Assembly: GCA_014859785.1 (NCBI GenBank)
Contig: JACUTP010000035.1
Span: forward strand, 1 to 13,969
Reading direction: 5' to 3'
DNA length: 13,969 bases
From: Candidatus Methanoperedentaceae archaeon
Lineage (GTDB): Archaea > Halobacteriota > Methanosarcinia > Methanosarcinales > Methanoperedenaceae
Below are positions 7,247 through 13,969 of the stretch, in pieces. The translations under genes were made by a program, and so were the position numbers. The notes under the pieces were generated by a model, which worked only from the letters and a program-made list of their open reading frames with translations, was not told the DNA's origin and ran no database searches. How positions within the stretch are numbered: position 1 is the first letter of the stretch; every line of letters begins with the position of its first letter.

Positions 7247-7566
7247 GTCTCACCTGTCCTGATACGCATAACCGCATCAACACTGGTAACGAATATTTTC
7301 CCGTCTCCTATACTGTTTGTGGATGCCGCCTTCCTTATTGCTTCCATTACCTTCCCGAGATTCTCATCATGCACCACAACCTCGATTTTCGATTTCGGAA
7401 GCAGGTCGACACAGTACTCAAGCCCGCGCCACACCTGGGTTATGCCTTTTTGCTGCCCCCTTCCCTTGACCTCGGTTACCGTAATGCTGGGACAGCCTGC
7501 AGCATCAAGAGCCTCTTTAACTTCGTCCACCTTATTTGGTCGGATAATTGCCTCTATTTTTTTCAT
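7228..7566 (-). CDS. glnK: PII nitrogen regulatory protein GlnK
   Basis: Trimeric PII signal protein that senses 2-oxoglutarate and ATP/ADP and plugs the ammonium channel when nitrogen is plentiful. The 112-aa length equals that of E. coli GlnK and GlnB. The T-loop reads VKGRGQQKG then VWRGLEYCVDLLPK; Tyr51, the uridylylation site in enteric bacteria, is kept, while position 46 is Trp rather than Tyr. The B-loop IGDGKIFV and the C-terminal MRIRTGE nucleotide-binding signature are intact. The start ATG has a GAGGTG Shine-Dalgarno (7572-7577) with 5-nt spacing. The gene begins 10 bp after the amt stop, so the two are one operon and GlnK most likely regulates that Amt. A hairpin overlaps its 3' end. 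Confidence 0.97.
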   Translation of the reverse strand: MKKIEAIIRPNKVDEVKEALDAAGCPSITVTEVKGRGQQKGITQVWRGLEYCVDLLPKSKIEVVVHDENLGKVMEAIRKAASTNSIGDGKIFVTSVDAVMRIRTGETDGDAI

Positions 7567-7576
7567 GTTTTCACCT

Positions 7577-8962
7577 CTAATCGATTATATATTCAGGATA
7601 GGCATTCACACCATGCTCTGATATATCCAGACCCTGTATCTCTTCCTTCTCACTTACTCTTAAACCGACAATCGCATCAATCAGCTTGAACAATACAAAG
7701 GATACTCCGAAAGCCCATACAAAGGCGAGGATAATACCTGCTATCTGTATGAACAGCTGTGAAAACCCGCCATAAACCAGACCGGGAGCGCCGGCAGCAT
7801 ATGCGGCATCTGCAAGTATCCCGTTCCCTATACCAACACTGAAAATGCCAACAGAAAGCAGTCCCCAGCAACCGCAGTAAGCGTGTACGGGTATGGCACC
7901 AACAGGGTCGTCCACTTTCAGCCTGTTCTCGTTGAAAAACACACCGGCAAGCATGACTATGCCGCCGACAGTCCCTATGATAATCGCAGCCCAGTTCTCA
8001 ACCGAACCTGCCGGTGCTGTAATAGAGACAAGACCTGCCAGTATTCCGTTTGCTGTCAGTGAAGGGTCGGGCTTTCCTGTCCTGTGCCATGTTATGAGCA
8101 TAGCAGTTACCGCTCCTGCCGCTGCTGCAAGGAATGTGTTGACAACTACAAGACTGATGTAGGCATCATTACCGTCCAGGGTGCTGCCTCCATTGAAACC
8201 CACCCAACCGAGCATCAGGATAAAGGTTCCCAGGAATGCCATCGTAAGGTTATGTCCTGGTATTGCCTGGGCTTTCCCGTCCTTGAACTTGCCAATTCTC
8301 GGACCTACTACGATTACACCCGCAAGGGCAGCAAAACCGCCGATACTGTGTACCACGCCCGAACCCGCAAAGTCATGAAACTCCGCCCCAAGTAATTTTA
8401 CAAGGAAACTCTCTCCTCCGGAAAGCAAAGCACTGTCTGCACCGCTCCATACCCAGTGACCGTATACCGGGTAGATTACGGCTACCATTACAACAGTGAA
8501 TAACAGGTAGGCTTTGAAATCTGTCCTTTCTGCCATGGCTCCGGAAACTATGGTAGCTCCGGTGGCTGCAAATACCATCTGGAAGAACCAGCTGTTCCAT
8601 AACGCGTTATCCGCTCCTATCAGGAAGAACTGGTCAGTCCCGAACAACCCTGCGATTGAGCTTCCATACATTACACCCCAGCCTACAGCCCAGTAAATAA
8701 GTATTCCAAGGCTTATTGTGAGGGCATTTTTCATGAGGATATTGGCTGTGTTTTTAGTTCTGGTAAGCCCTGCTTCTACCAGTGAAAAACCGGCGTGCAT
8801 GAAAAATACAAGTGCACCTGCCACCAGCAGCCAGATGAATGTCAGGGCTGTCTGGACTGCCGCTATTTGTTCTGCGTTTTCTTCATTCGTTACTGCCATT
8901 GCCGGCAAAGCCGATAATAATAATATTAAAACCAGCGCCGGGATGATTTTCCTGTGTATCAA
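7577..8962 (-). CDS. amt: Ammonium transporter, Amt/MEP/Rh family, TTG start
   Basis: Membrane channel for ammonium uptake. A cleavable-type signal peptide (about 1-23, ending ALPAMA) precedes 11 predicted transmembrane helices. Family hallmarks: FFMHAGFSLVEAGLTRTKN (53-71), AERTDF, DFAGSGVVHSIGG with D197 and pore His205, GWVGFNGGS, and IPVHAYCGCWG with the second pore His360. The 461-aa length is normal for an Amt with a signal peptide. The start codon is TTG (8962-8960). It is supported by a near-perfect AAAGGAGGT 7 nt upstream and by the signal sequence, which would be lost from any internal ATG. It is followed by glnK after 10 bp. Nitrogen control is expected from the family, but I do not see a clear NrpR-type operator. 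Confidence 0.97.
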   Translation of the reverse strand: MIHRKIIPALVLILLLSALPAMAVTNEENAEQIAAVQTALTFIWLLVAGALVFFMHAGFSLVEAGLTRTKNTANILMKNALTISLGILIYWAVGWGVMYGSSIAGLFGTDQFFLIGADNALWNSWFFQMVFAATGATIVSGAMAERTDFKAYLLFTVVMVAVIYPVYGHWVWSGADSALLSGGESFLVKLLGAEFHDFAGSGVVHSIGGFAALAGVIVVGPRIGKFKDGKAQAIPGHNLTMAFLGTFILMLGWVGFNGGSTLDGNDAYISLVVVNTFLAAAAGAVTAMLITWHRTGKPDPSLTANGILAGLVSITAPAGSVENWAAIIIGTVGGIVMLAGVFFNENRLKVDDPVGAIPVHAYCGCWGLLSVGIFSVGIGNGILADAAYAAGAPGLVYGGFSQLFIQIAGIILAFVWAFGVSFVLFKLIDAIVGLRVSEKEEIQGLDISEHGVNAYPEYIID

Positions 8963-8969
8963 TTTTTTG

Positions 8970-8978
8970 ACCTCCTTT
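8970..8978 (-). promoter_or_regulatory. Shine-Dalgarno site deciding the TTG start of amt
   Basis: AAAGGAGGT on the minus strand ends 7 nt before the TTG codon at 8962-8960. This strong match to the 16S rRNA tail marks the non-AUG codon as the start. Confidence 0.8.
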
Positions 8979-9013
8979 AATGGGTAAACGGAAGCTTACT
9001 GTATGTTTAATCT

Positions 9014-9021
9014 TATATAAA
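9014..9021 (-). promoter_or_regulatory. TATA box of the amt-glnK operon
   Basis: Minus-strand TTTATATA is a consensus archaeal TATA box. Transcription would start near 8990, giving a leader of about 30 nt that contains the GGAGGT ribosome site. Confidence 0.7.
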
Positions 9022-9047
9022 GTTTATTATCAATCTATGATATTTGA

Positions 9048-9092
9048 GGTATAATGATTTTGTATTTATATTTTTAAAGTTTATATTATACC
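9048..9092. repeat. 8-bp inverted repeat in the amt/uvrA intergenic region
   Basis: GGTATAAT (9048-9055) and ATTATACC (9085-9092) are exact reverse complements with a 29-bp AT-rich spacer. The repeat lies upstream of both predicted TATA boxes. It may be a regulator site or chance in AT-rich DNA. Confidence 0.4.
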
Positions 9093-9136
9093 CCCAGGAA
9101 GCAAATTGAGCCACAAAATTTTAACCATATCCCCCC

Positions 9137-9143
9137 TATATAA
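9137..9143 (+). promoter_or_regulatory. TATA box of uvrA
   Basis: TATATAA is centred about 23 bp before the uvrA ATG at 9163. This predicts transcription starting at or very near the ATG, so a leaderless mRNA. No Shine-Dalgarno is present, which agrees. Confidence 0.6.
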
Positions 9144-9162
9144 CATACCTGAACCATTTTTT

Positions 9163-11994
9163 ATGTCAACAGATAAAATCATCATCAAAGGCGCCCGTGT
9201 CCACAACCTGAAGAACATCGACCTTGAGCTTCCGAGAGATAAACTAATAGTAATCACAGGACTCTCAGGCTCTGGCAAATCATCCCTCGCATTCGACACG
9301 CTCTATGCAGAAGGACAGCGGCGGTATGTTGAATCCCTCTCAGCCTATGCGCGACAGTTCCTCGGCCAGATGGACAAACCGGATGTGGAATACATCGAAG
9401 GTCTTTCCCCTGCAATTTCAATTGAACAGAAATCCACAAGCAAGAACCCGCGCTCTACTGTTGGCACAGTAACTGAGATATACGATTACCTGCGCCTTTT
9501 GTACGCAAGGATAGGCAGACAGCACTGCCCCGAATGCGGCAGTGAGATTGCTCCGCAGACAGTTGGGCAGATAGTGGCAAGACTCGTGCAGCTTGCCGAA
9601 GGCACCAAAATACATGTCCTCGCACCACTTGCCCGCCAGAGGAAAGGCGAATACAGGCATGTTTTCGAAGAACTCGTAAAAGCCGGGTACAGCCGTGTGC
9701 GCGTGGACGGGGAGATACATGAACTCTCAGAGGAACTTCTCCTTGACAAACAGAAAAAACATGATATAGACGTGGTGGTTGACCGCCTGGTCATTAAAGC
9801 AGGAATCGAAGAAAGGCTTGCGGATTCTGTTGCAATCGCACTCAAGGAAGGCGGCGGGATAGTTGTGGTTGACGTGCCTGGCAGCAGGGAACTGCTGTTC
9901 AGCGAGCATGCAGCCTGTGTAAAATGCGGGATAAGTTTCGAGCCTCTTGAGCCCAATATGTTTTCATTTAACAGCCCGCGGGGGGCATGCCCGTCCTGCC
10001 AGGGACTGGGAAACACAATGGAATTTGACCCTGACCTGATAGTTCCCGACAAAACAAAATCCCTGGCTCAGGGTGCAATCGAGCCGTGGGGATACGAGCA
10101 CGGGTATTACTCGCAGATGCTAAGATCAGCGGCGGAATATTACGGAATTCCAGTGGATACGCCCTTTTCCGAATTAATACCAGAACACCGGGAACTTATA
10201 CTGCACGGCGGTAGTGAGCACATCCTTTTCAGGTTTGTGCCACGGGACAGGGATGGAGTGTGGGAACACAGGAGCCGTTTTTCAGGTGTCATCCCGAGCC
10301 TTGCACGCAAGTACAGGGAATCAAGTTCAGAAGAGGCGCGCGAGAAAGTCCAGCAGTATATGAGTATCAATCCCTGTCCGGTTTGCAACGGCGAGCGGCT
10401 GAAACCCTCAAGCCTTGCAGTAACGGTAGCAGGCAGTTCCATTATTACGGTAACCCGCCAGTCAGTGAAAAAAGCAGCAGCGTTCCTCGATGGTATCGAG
10501 TTCACGGAAAAAGAATCCATTATCTCAAGACCAATCATGAAGGAATTGAAAGCGCGGCTGGGTTTCCTCATGGATGTCGGGCTTGATTACCTGACACTTG
10601 ACAGGGCTGCTGCGACACTTTCGGGAGGGGAAAGCCAGAGAATCAGGCTTGCCACCCAGATTGGCTCAAGCCTTGTTGGTGTGCTGTATATCCTTGATGA
10701 GCCGAGTATCGGGCTTCACCAGCGCGACAATTCCCGCCTGATTAACATGCTGACACGTCTTCGCGACATCGGGAATACGGTTATTGTTGTCGAGCATGAC
10801 GAGGAGATGATAAAAAGCGCTGATTTTATCGTGGATATGGGACCCGGTGCCGGTGTCCACGGCGGCGAAGTCGTGGTGACAGGAACGCTAATGGCGGTCA
10901 TGGAATCGGAAAAGTCACTTACCGGCAGGTATCTTTCCCACAAAAAATCCATTCCGGTCCCCAAAACGCGCCGGAAACCCCTGGATAAAATTACCATCGT
11001 GGGAGCCAGTGAGAACAATTTAAGGCAGGTCGATATAAACATTCCACTGGGTGTAATGACATGCGTAACAGGAGTTTCAGGCTCTGGTAAGAGTACGCTT
11101 GTTAATGATATACTATACAGGGCGCTTGCGCAGAAATTCTACCATGCAAAGGAAAAACCCGGAAAACACAGGGGTATAATCGGCATTGAAAAGATTGATA
11201 AGATTATAATTATCGACCAGTCACCAATCGGCAGGACGCCGCGCTCCAACCCTGCCACGTACACCGGCTTGTTCACACCAATCAGGGAACTTTTTGCGAA
11301 ACTCCCGACATCAAGGGCGCGGGGTTACATGCCCGGACGGTTCAGTTTCAATGTAAAAGGCGGCAGGTGCGAGGCATGCAGGGGTGACGGGATAATCACC
11401 ATTGAGATGCATTTCCTTCCTGACGTGTATGTACCCTGCGAGGTGTGCCATGGCAAACGCTTCAACAGCGAGACGCTTGAGATACAGTACAGGGGCAAGA
11501 CAATTGCTGAGGCACTTGATATGACAGTCGAGGAGGGACTGGAATTCTTTGAGAATATTCCAAAATTAAAACGCCACCTTCAGACGCTTTTCGATGTTGG
11601 TCTTGGTTATATACGGCTCGGGCAGCCTGCAACAACGCTATCGGGCGGTGAAGCCCAGCGCATTAAGCTTTCGTCAGAACTCAGCAAGAAAAGTACCGGA
11701 AAGACACTTTACATTCTTGATGAACCCACGACAGGGCTGCATTTTGACGACATCCAGAAACTGCTGGATATGCTTTCACGGCTTGTTGATGCAGGCAACA
11801 GCGTTGTGGTGATTGAGCACAACCTTGACGTGATAAAAGTGGCTGACCATATAATCGACCTCGGACCTGAAGGCGGGGATAACGGGGGGCGGATAGTTGC
11901 AGAAGGCACGCCTGAAAAAGTTGCCAATACAAGCGGTTCGTACACAGGGCAGTACCTGAAACCCGTGCTGTCACCGTCAGGTAAACCGGAATGA
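9163..11994 (+). CDS. uvrA: UvrA, excision nuclease subunit A
   Basis: Damage-sensing ATPase of nucleotide excision repair. It forms a dimer that finds distorted DNA and loads UvrB. At 943 aa it is the usual UvrA length. It has two ABC modules: Walker A GLSGSGKSS (33-41) with LSGGESQ (S487) and LDEPSIGLHQ (D512, E513); then GVSGSGKST (637-645) with LSGGEAQ (S827) and LDEPTTGLH (D853, E854). Six CxxC pairs are present: C122/125, C252/255, C276/279, C405/408, C736/739 and C759/762; the last two pairs flank the zinc-binding insertion of module II. I chose ATG 9163, which gives the standard MSTDKIIIKGARVHNL start. An in-frame TTG at 9106 would add 19 residues that overlap the TATA box. uvrC follows after 6 bp. 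Confidence 0.98.
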   Translation: MSTDKIIIKGARVHNLKNIDLELPRDKLIVITGLSGSGKSSLAFDTLYAEGQRRYVESLSAYARQFLGQMDKPDVEYIEGLSPAISIEQKSTSKNPRSTVGTVTEIYDYLRLLYARIGRQHCPECGSEIAPQTVGQIVARLVQLAEGTKIHVLAPLARQRKGEYRHVFEELVKAGYSRVRVDGEIHELSEELLLDKQKKHDIDVVVDRLVIKAGIEERLADSVAIALKEGGGIVVVDVPGSRELLFSEHAACVKCGISFEPLEPNMFSFNSPRGACPSCQGLGNTMEFDPDLIVPDKTKSLAQGAIEPWGYEHGYYSQMLRSAAEYYGIPVDTPFSELIPEHRELILHGGSEHILFRFVPRDRDGVWEHRSRFSGVIPSLARKYRESSSEEAREKVQQYMSINPCPVCNGERLKPSSLAVTVAGSSIITVTRQSVKKAAAFLDGIEFTEKESIISRPIMKELKARLGFLMDVGLDYLTLDRAAATLSGGESQRIRLATQIGSSLVGVLYILDEPSIGLHQRDNSRLINMLTRLRDIGNTVIVVEHDEEMIKSADFIVDMGPGAGVHGGEVVVTGTLMAVMESEKSLTGRYLSHKKSIPVPKTRRKPLDKITIVGASENNLRQVDINIPLGVMTCVTGVSGSGKSTLVNDILYRALAQKFYHAKEKPGKHRGIIGIEKIDKIIIIDQSPIGRTPRSNPATYTGLFTPIRELFAKLPTSRARGYMPGRFSFNVKGGRCEACRGDGIITIEMHFLPDVYVPCEVCHGKRFNSETLEIQYRGKTIAEALDMTVEEGLEFFENIPKLKRHLQTLFDVGLGYIRLGQPATTLSGGEAQRIKLSSELSKKSTGKTLYILDEPTTGLHFDDIQKLLDMLSRLVDAGNSVVVIEHNLDVIKVADHIIDLGPEGGDNGGRIVAEGTPEKVANTSGSYTGQYLKPVLSPSGKPE

Positions 11995-12000
11995 CGGACT

Positions 12001-13776
12001 ATGCCAAAAACAATTGAGGATGCAAGAAAACTCCCGGATTCAACCGGGGTTTATATTATGAAGGACAGGGAGGACAATGTAATATATGTTGGAAAAGCTG
12101 CCTCGCTGCGAAGCAGGGTAAGCTCGTATTTCAGGGAGCAGGACTCGCCAAGGATCCGTTTGCTTGCAAGGAATATTGAGGATATTGAGTACATAGTAAC
12201 AGGAAACGAGGTCGAAGCGCTTGTCCTTGAATCCAACCTGATAAAAGAGCACATGCCGCGCTATAACGTGCGCCTGAGGGATGACAAGCATTACCCTTAT
12301 ATCAAGATAACTGACGAGGAATTCCCGCGCATCTGTATTGCCAGGCGGCGAAGCCATGATGGTGCGCAGTATTTCGGTCCGTACCCGGGTGCGAAGGCAG
12401 TGAGGGAATTGATAAAAATGACATCCGGTTTCGGGATAAGAAGGTGCAGGAAAAAACTCCCCTGCCAGCCGTGCCTTGACTACCATATAAAGCAATGCGC
12501 TGCACCCTGTCTCGGCAGGGTGACCGGAAAGGAGTACAGGGACATCATAAGTGATGTCACGGGTTTCCTGAAAGGAAATCGAAGCCTGCTTATTGAGTCG
12601 CTGGAAGCGCGGATGGAGGAACTTGCAAAGGCGAAAGAGTATGAGAAAGCGGCGCGGGTCCGTGACCAGATACATGCGCTTCGGGAGCTATCTGAAAAAC
12701 AGCATGTGAACGCTGAAGGAAAAAAGCAGCAGGATGTCATTGCAGCCGCAATTTCAGGCAACACTGCTGTCATACAGGTATTCCATATTAGCGCCGGAAC
12801 ATTGAGGGGCAGGGATACCTTTAATGTCAGTACTGCCGGGGCGGATGAAGTTGAAGTACTGTCAGGTTTTGTGAAGCAGTATTACCAGGATATACAGCCT
12901 CCGCAGGAGATTATTGTGCCTGTGGAAATCGAAGACGGGTCTCTATCACTCTGGCTCTCGGATAACGGTTCAAAGATTAAAACACCGAGGGGCAAGACCG
13001 AGAGGGGACTTATGAACCTTGCAATAGAGAATGCGAAAATGATTGCAGGACAGCTTCGTGAAGGAAAGGGTGAAACTGCTGCCCTTACTGTTCTTAAAAG
13101 TGCGCTGTCGCTTCCTGCTTTGCCCGTGGTTATCGAGGCGATTGACATTTCAAATATCAGCGGTACGGATGCTGTTGCCTCGCTTGTGGTGTTTGAGAAC
13201 GGGAAGCCTGATAAGAAAAATTATAGGCGCTTTGGGATAAAGACAGTTGAGGGCGCTGATGATGTTGGTATGATACGGGAAGTTGTGGCGCGCGCGTACA
13301 TGCGGCGCAGGGATGAAGGAAAGCGCATGCCTGACCTTGTTCTTATAGACGGCGGCAGGGGGCAGTTAAATGCCGCCCTGTCAGCTCTTGGGGAGGCGGG
13401 TATTGAACTGAATGTTGCATCGATTGCAAAGCGGTTTGAACATATTTTCATCCCCGGCAGGGATGCGCCTGTTATCCTGCCGAAAGATTCACCAGCGCTT
13501 TTGCTTGTGCAAAGGAGCCGGGATGAGGCGCACAGGTTTGCATTAGCGTACCACAGGAAACTCAGGGGCAGGAAGATTCAGGAGTCGGTGCTTGATGATA
13601 TTCCGGGTGTCGGCTCAAAACGGAAGCGCGCTTTGCTGCGGTATTTCGGGTCGGTTGATAAGTTGAAAAAGGCTGAACTATCAGAGATTGAAAAAGTACC
13701 GGGGATTTCAGGGAGGGTTGCTGAGGCTGTGTGGGGGTATTTCCAATCTCAACAAGGATTGTTGAAGCAGATGTAA
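12001..13776 (+). CDS. uvrC: UvrC, excision nuclease subunit C
   Basis: Nuclease that cuts damaged DNA on both sides of the lesion after UvrB binding. The 591-aa protein has all domains. The GIY-YIG nuclease is at the N-terminus (GVYIM 16-20, IYVGKA 28-33, R39, catalytic E77). A Cys cluster at 149-170 (C149, C158, C166, C170) matches the recently recognised Fe-S ligands of UvrC, plus an extra C155; the first linker is shorter than in E. coli. The UVR motif that binds UvrB is at about 196-231. The RNase H-like 5' nuclease has D382 (IDISN), D450 (LIDGGRGQ) and H511 (RDEAHRFA). Tandem helix-hairpin-helix motifs start at IPGVGSKRKR (534-543). It begins 6 bp after the uvrA stop with only a weak ribosome site, so translation is probably coupled. 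uvrB must lie elsewhere. Confidence 0.98.
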   Translation: MPKTIEDARKLPDSTGVYIMKDREDNVIYVGKAASLRSRVSSYFREQDSPRIRLLARNIEDIEYIVTGNEVEALVLESNLIKEHMPRYNVRLRDDKHYPYIKITDEEFPRICIARRRSHDGAQYFGPYPGAKAVRELIKMTSGFGIRRCRKKLPCQPCLDYHIKQCAAPCLGRVTGKEYRDIISDVTGFLKGNRSLLIESLEARMEELAKAKEYEKAARVRDQIHALRELSEKQHVNAEGKKQQDVIAAAISGNTAVIQVFHISAGTLRGRDTFNVSTAGADEVEVLSGFVKQYYQDIQPPQEIIVPVEIEDGSLSLWLSDNGSKIKTPRGKTERGLMNLAIENAKMIAGQLREGKGETAALTVLKSALSLPALPVVIEAIDISNISGTDAVASLVVFENGKPDKKNYRRFGIKTVEGADDVGMIREVVARAYMRRRDEGKRMPDLVLIDGGRGQLNAALSALGEAGIELNVASIAKRFEHIFIPGRDAPVILPKDSPALLLVQRSRDEAHRFALAYHRKLRGRKIQESVLDDIPGVGSKRKRALLRYFGSVDKLKKAELSEIEKVPGISGRVAEAVWGYFQSQQGLLKQM

Positions 13777-13869
13777 ATCCCACCAGGGTCATCCTTTCTC
13801 ATCCTGGACTCCTGGTTCCAGCCTCCCGAATAACTATAATCAGAATCGGTGTTTAATTGAGGTATCATT
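13777..13869. other. Short convergent intergenic region after uvrC
   Basis: These 93 bp lie between uvrC and a minus-strand partial gene. A 5-bp stem (CTGGA 13804-13808 with TCCAG 13817-13821) and a 6-bp stem spanning the partial gene's stop (AGGTAT 13860-13865 with ATACCT 13880-13885) are visible. Neither has a clear T-run, so I do not call a terminator. Confidence 0.4.
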
Positions 13870-13969
13870 TTACAATTTAATACCTGGCAGGATTTTCCTT
13901 TTCACTACCAGCGCAATCAGAATGACAGACGTGATAAATACCAATAGCGGAATGGCATATCCCACGAAC
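13870..13969 (-). CDS. C-terminal end of a membrane protein, cut by the window edge
   Basis: A minus-strand frame open from the window edge to TAA (13872-13870) gives 33 residues. It reads as one hydrophobic helix, GYAIPLLVFITSVILIALVV, followed by the basic tail KRKILPGIKL. This is the usual shape of a C-terminal membrane anchor with the tail in the cytoplasm, or the last helix of a multi-pass protein. Family unknown. It is convergent with uvrC. The hydrophobic-then-basic pattern is the only support, so the call is tentative. Confidence 0.5.
   Translation of the reverse strand, partial: FVGYAIPLLVFITSVILIALVVKRKILPGIKL

Larger units (their letters stand above)
8963..9162. promoter_or_regulatory. 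Divergent amt/uvrA regulatory region
   Basis: This 200-bp non-coding stretch is very AT-rich. It holds the amt TATA box (9014-9021), a probable uvrA TATA box (9137-9143), an 8-bp inverted repeat (9048-9055 with 9085-9092) and a smaller repeat, TATCA-N5-TGATA (9028-9042), just upstream of the amt TATA box. GTAA (8984-8987) and TTAC (8996-8999) form a minor symmetry centred at the predicted amt transcription start. No small gene is supported. Confidence 0.7.

Noticed and set aside
8984..8999. GTAA-N8-TTAC symmetry at the predicted amt transcription start
   Set aside because: Only four paired bases per arm; too short to call an operator on its own.
9106..9162. 19-codon N-terminal extension of uvrA from a TTG codon
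   Set aside because: It overlaps the predicted TATA box, has no Shine-Dalgarno and lies outside the conserved UvrA N-terminus.
13749..13765. 7-bp hairpin TCAACAA/TTGTTGA with a 3-nt loop at the end of uvrC
   Set aside because: It lies within coding sequence and is not followed by a T-run, so I do not call it a terminator.
1..13969. CRISPR arrays, transposases, tRNA or rRNA genes
   Set aside because: No regular DNA repeats with spacers, no transposase-like frame and no cloverleaf sequence were seen; the window is gene-dense with housekeeping functions.

Overview
The window looks like a chromosomal segment of a euryarchaeon, most plausibly a member of the Methanosarcinales (methanogen or ANME-2-like). 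The archaeal marks are a NurA nuclease beside Mre11 and Rad50, an archaeal-type TrmI tRNA methyltransferase, TTTATATA-type TATA boxes and a probable leaderless start for uvrA. Strong GGAGG Shine-Dalgarno sites and a bacterial-type UvrA/UvrC pair fit the Methanosarcinales, many of which carry laterally acquired UvrABC. The species assignment is an inference. No mobile element, CRISPR array, tRNA or rRNA was seen.

Layout. Left block, minus strand, transcribed right to left: trmI (6803-6060), then mre11 (5942-4644), rad50 (4643-1104) and nurA (1116 to beyond base 1). mre11, rad50 and nurA form a compact operon: the mre11 stop abuts the rad50 ATG, and nurA overlaps the rad50 end by 13 bp. This is the archaeal double-strand-break resection module. 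Its usual fourth member, the HerA translocase, is not in view. Middle block: a small acidic orphan protein (6850-7215, plus) diverges from trmI and converges on the amt-glnK operon (8962-7228, minus), which encodes an ammonium transporter and its PII regulator. Right block, plus strand: uvrA (9163-11994) and uvrC (12001-13776), nucleotide excision repair genes divergent from amt and 6 bp apart. The right edge holds the C-terminal end of a minus-strand membrane protein.

Two DNA repair modules thus flank a nitrogen uptake and regulation operon. The only long non-coding stretch is the 200-bp amt/uvrA divergent promoter region (8963-9162), which carries a TATA box for each direction and an inverted repeat.

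The most unusual signal is inside Rad50. The protein is long (1179 aa). Its hook is a Cys-x7-Cys (C570, C578) instead of the canonical CPxC. The two coiled-coil arms carry different regular repeats: prolines every 58-59 residues before the hook (352, 411, 470, 528) and a Pro/Cys module every 75-77 residues after it (Cys 650, 727, 802, 877). Three units on each side of the hook suggest a modular, paired coiled coil.
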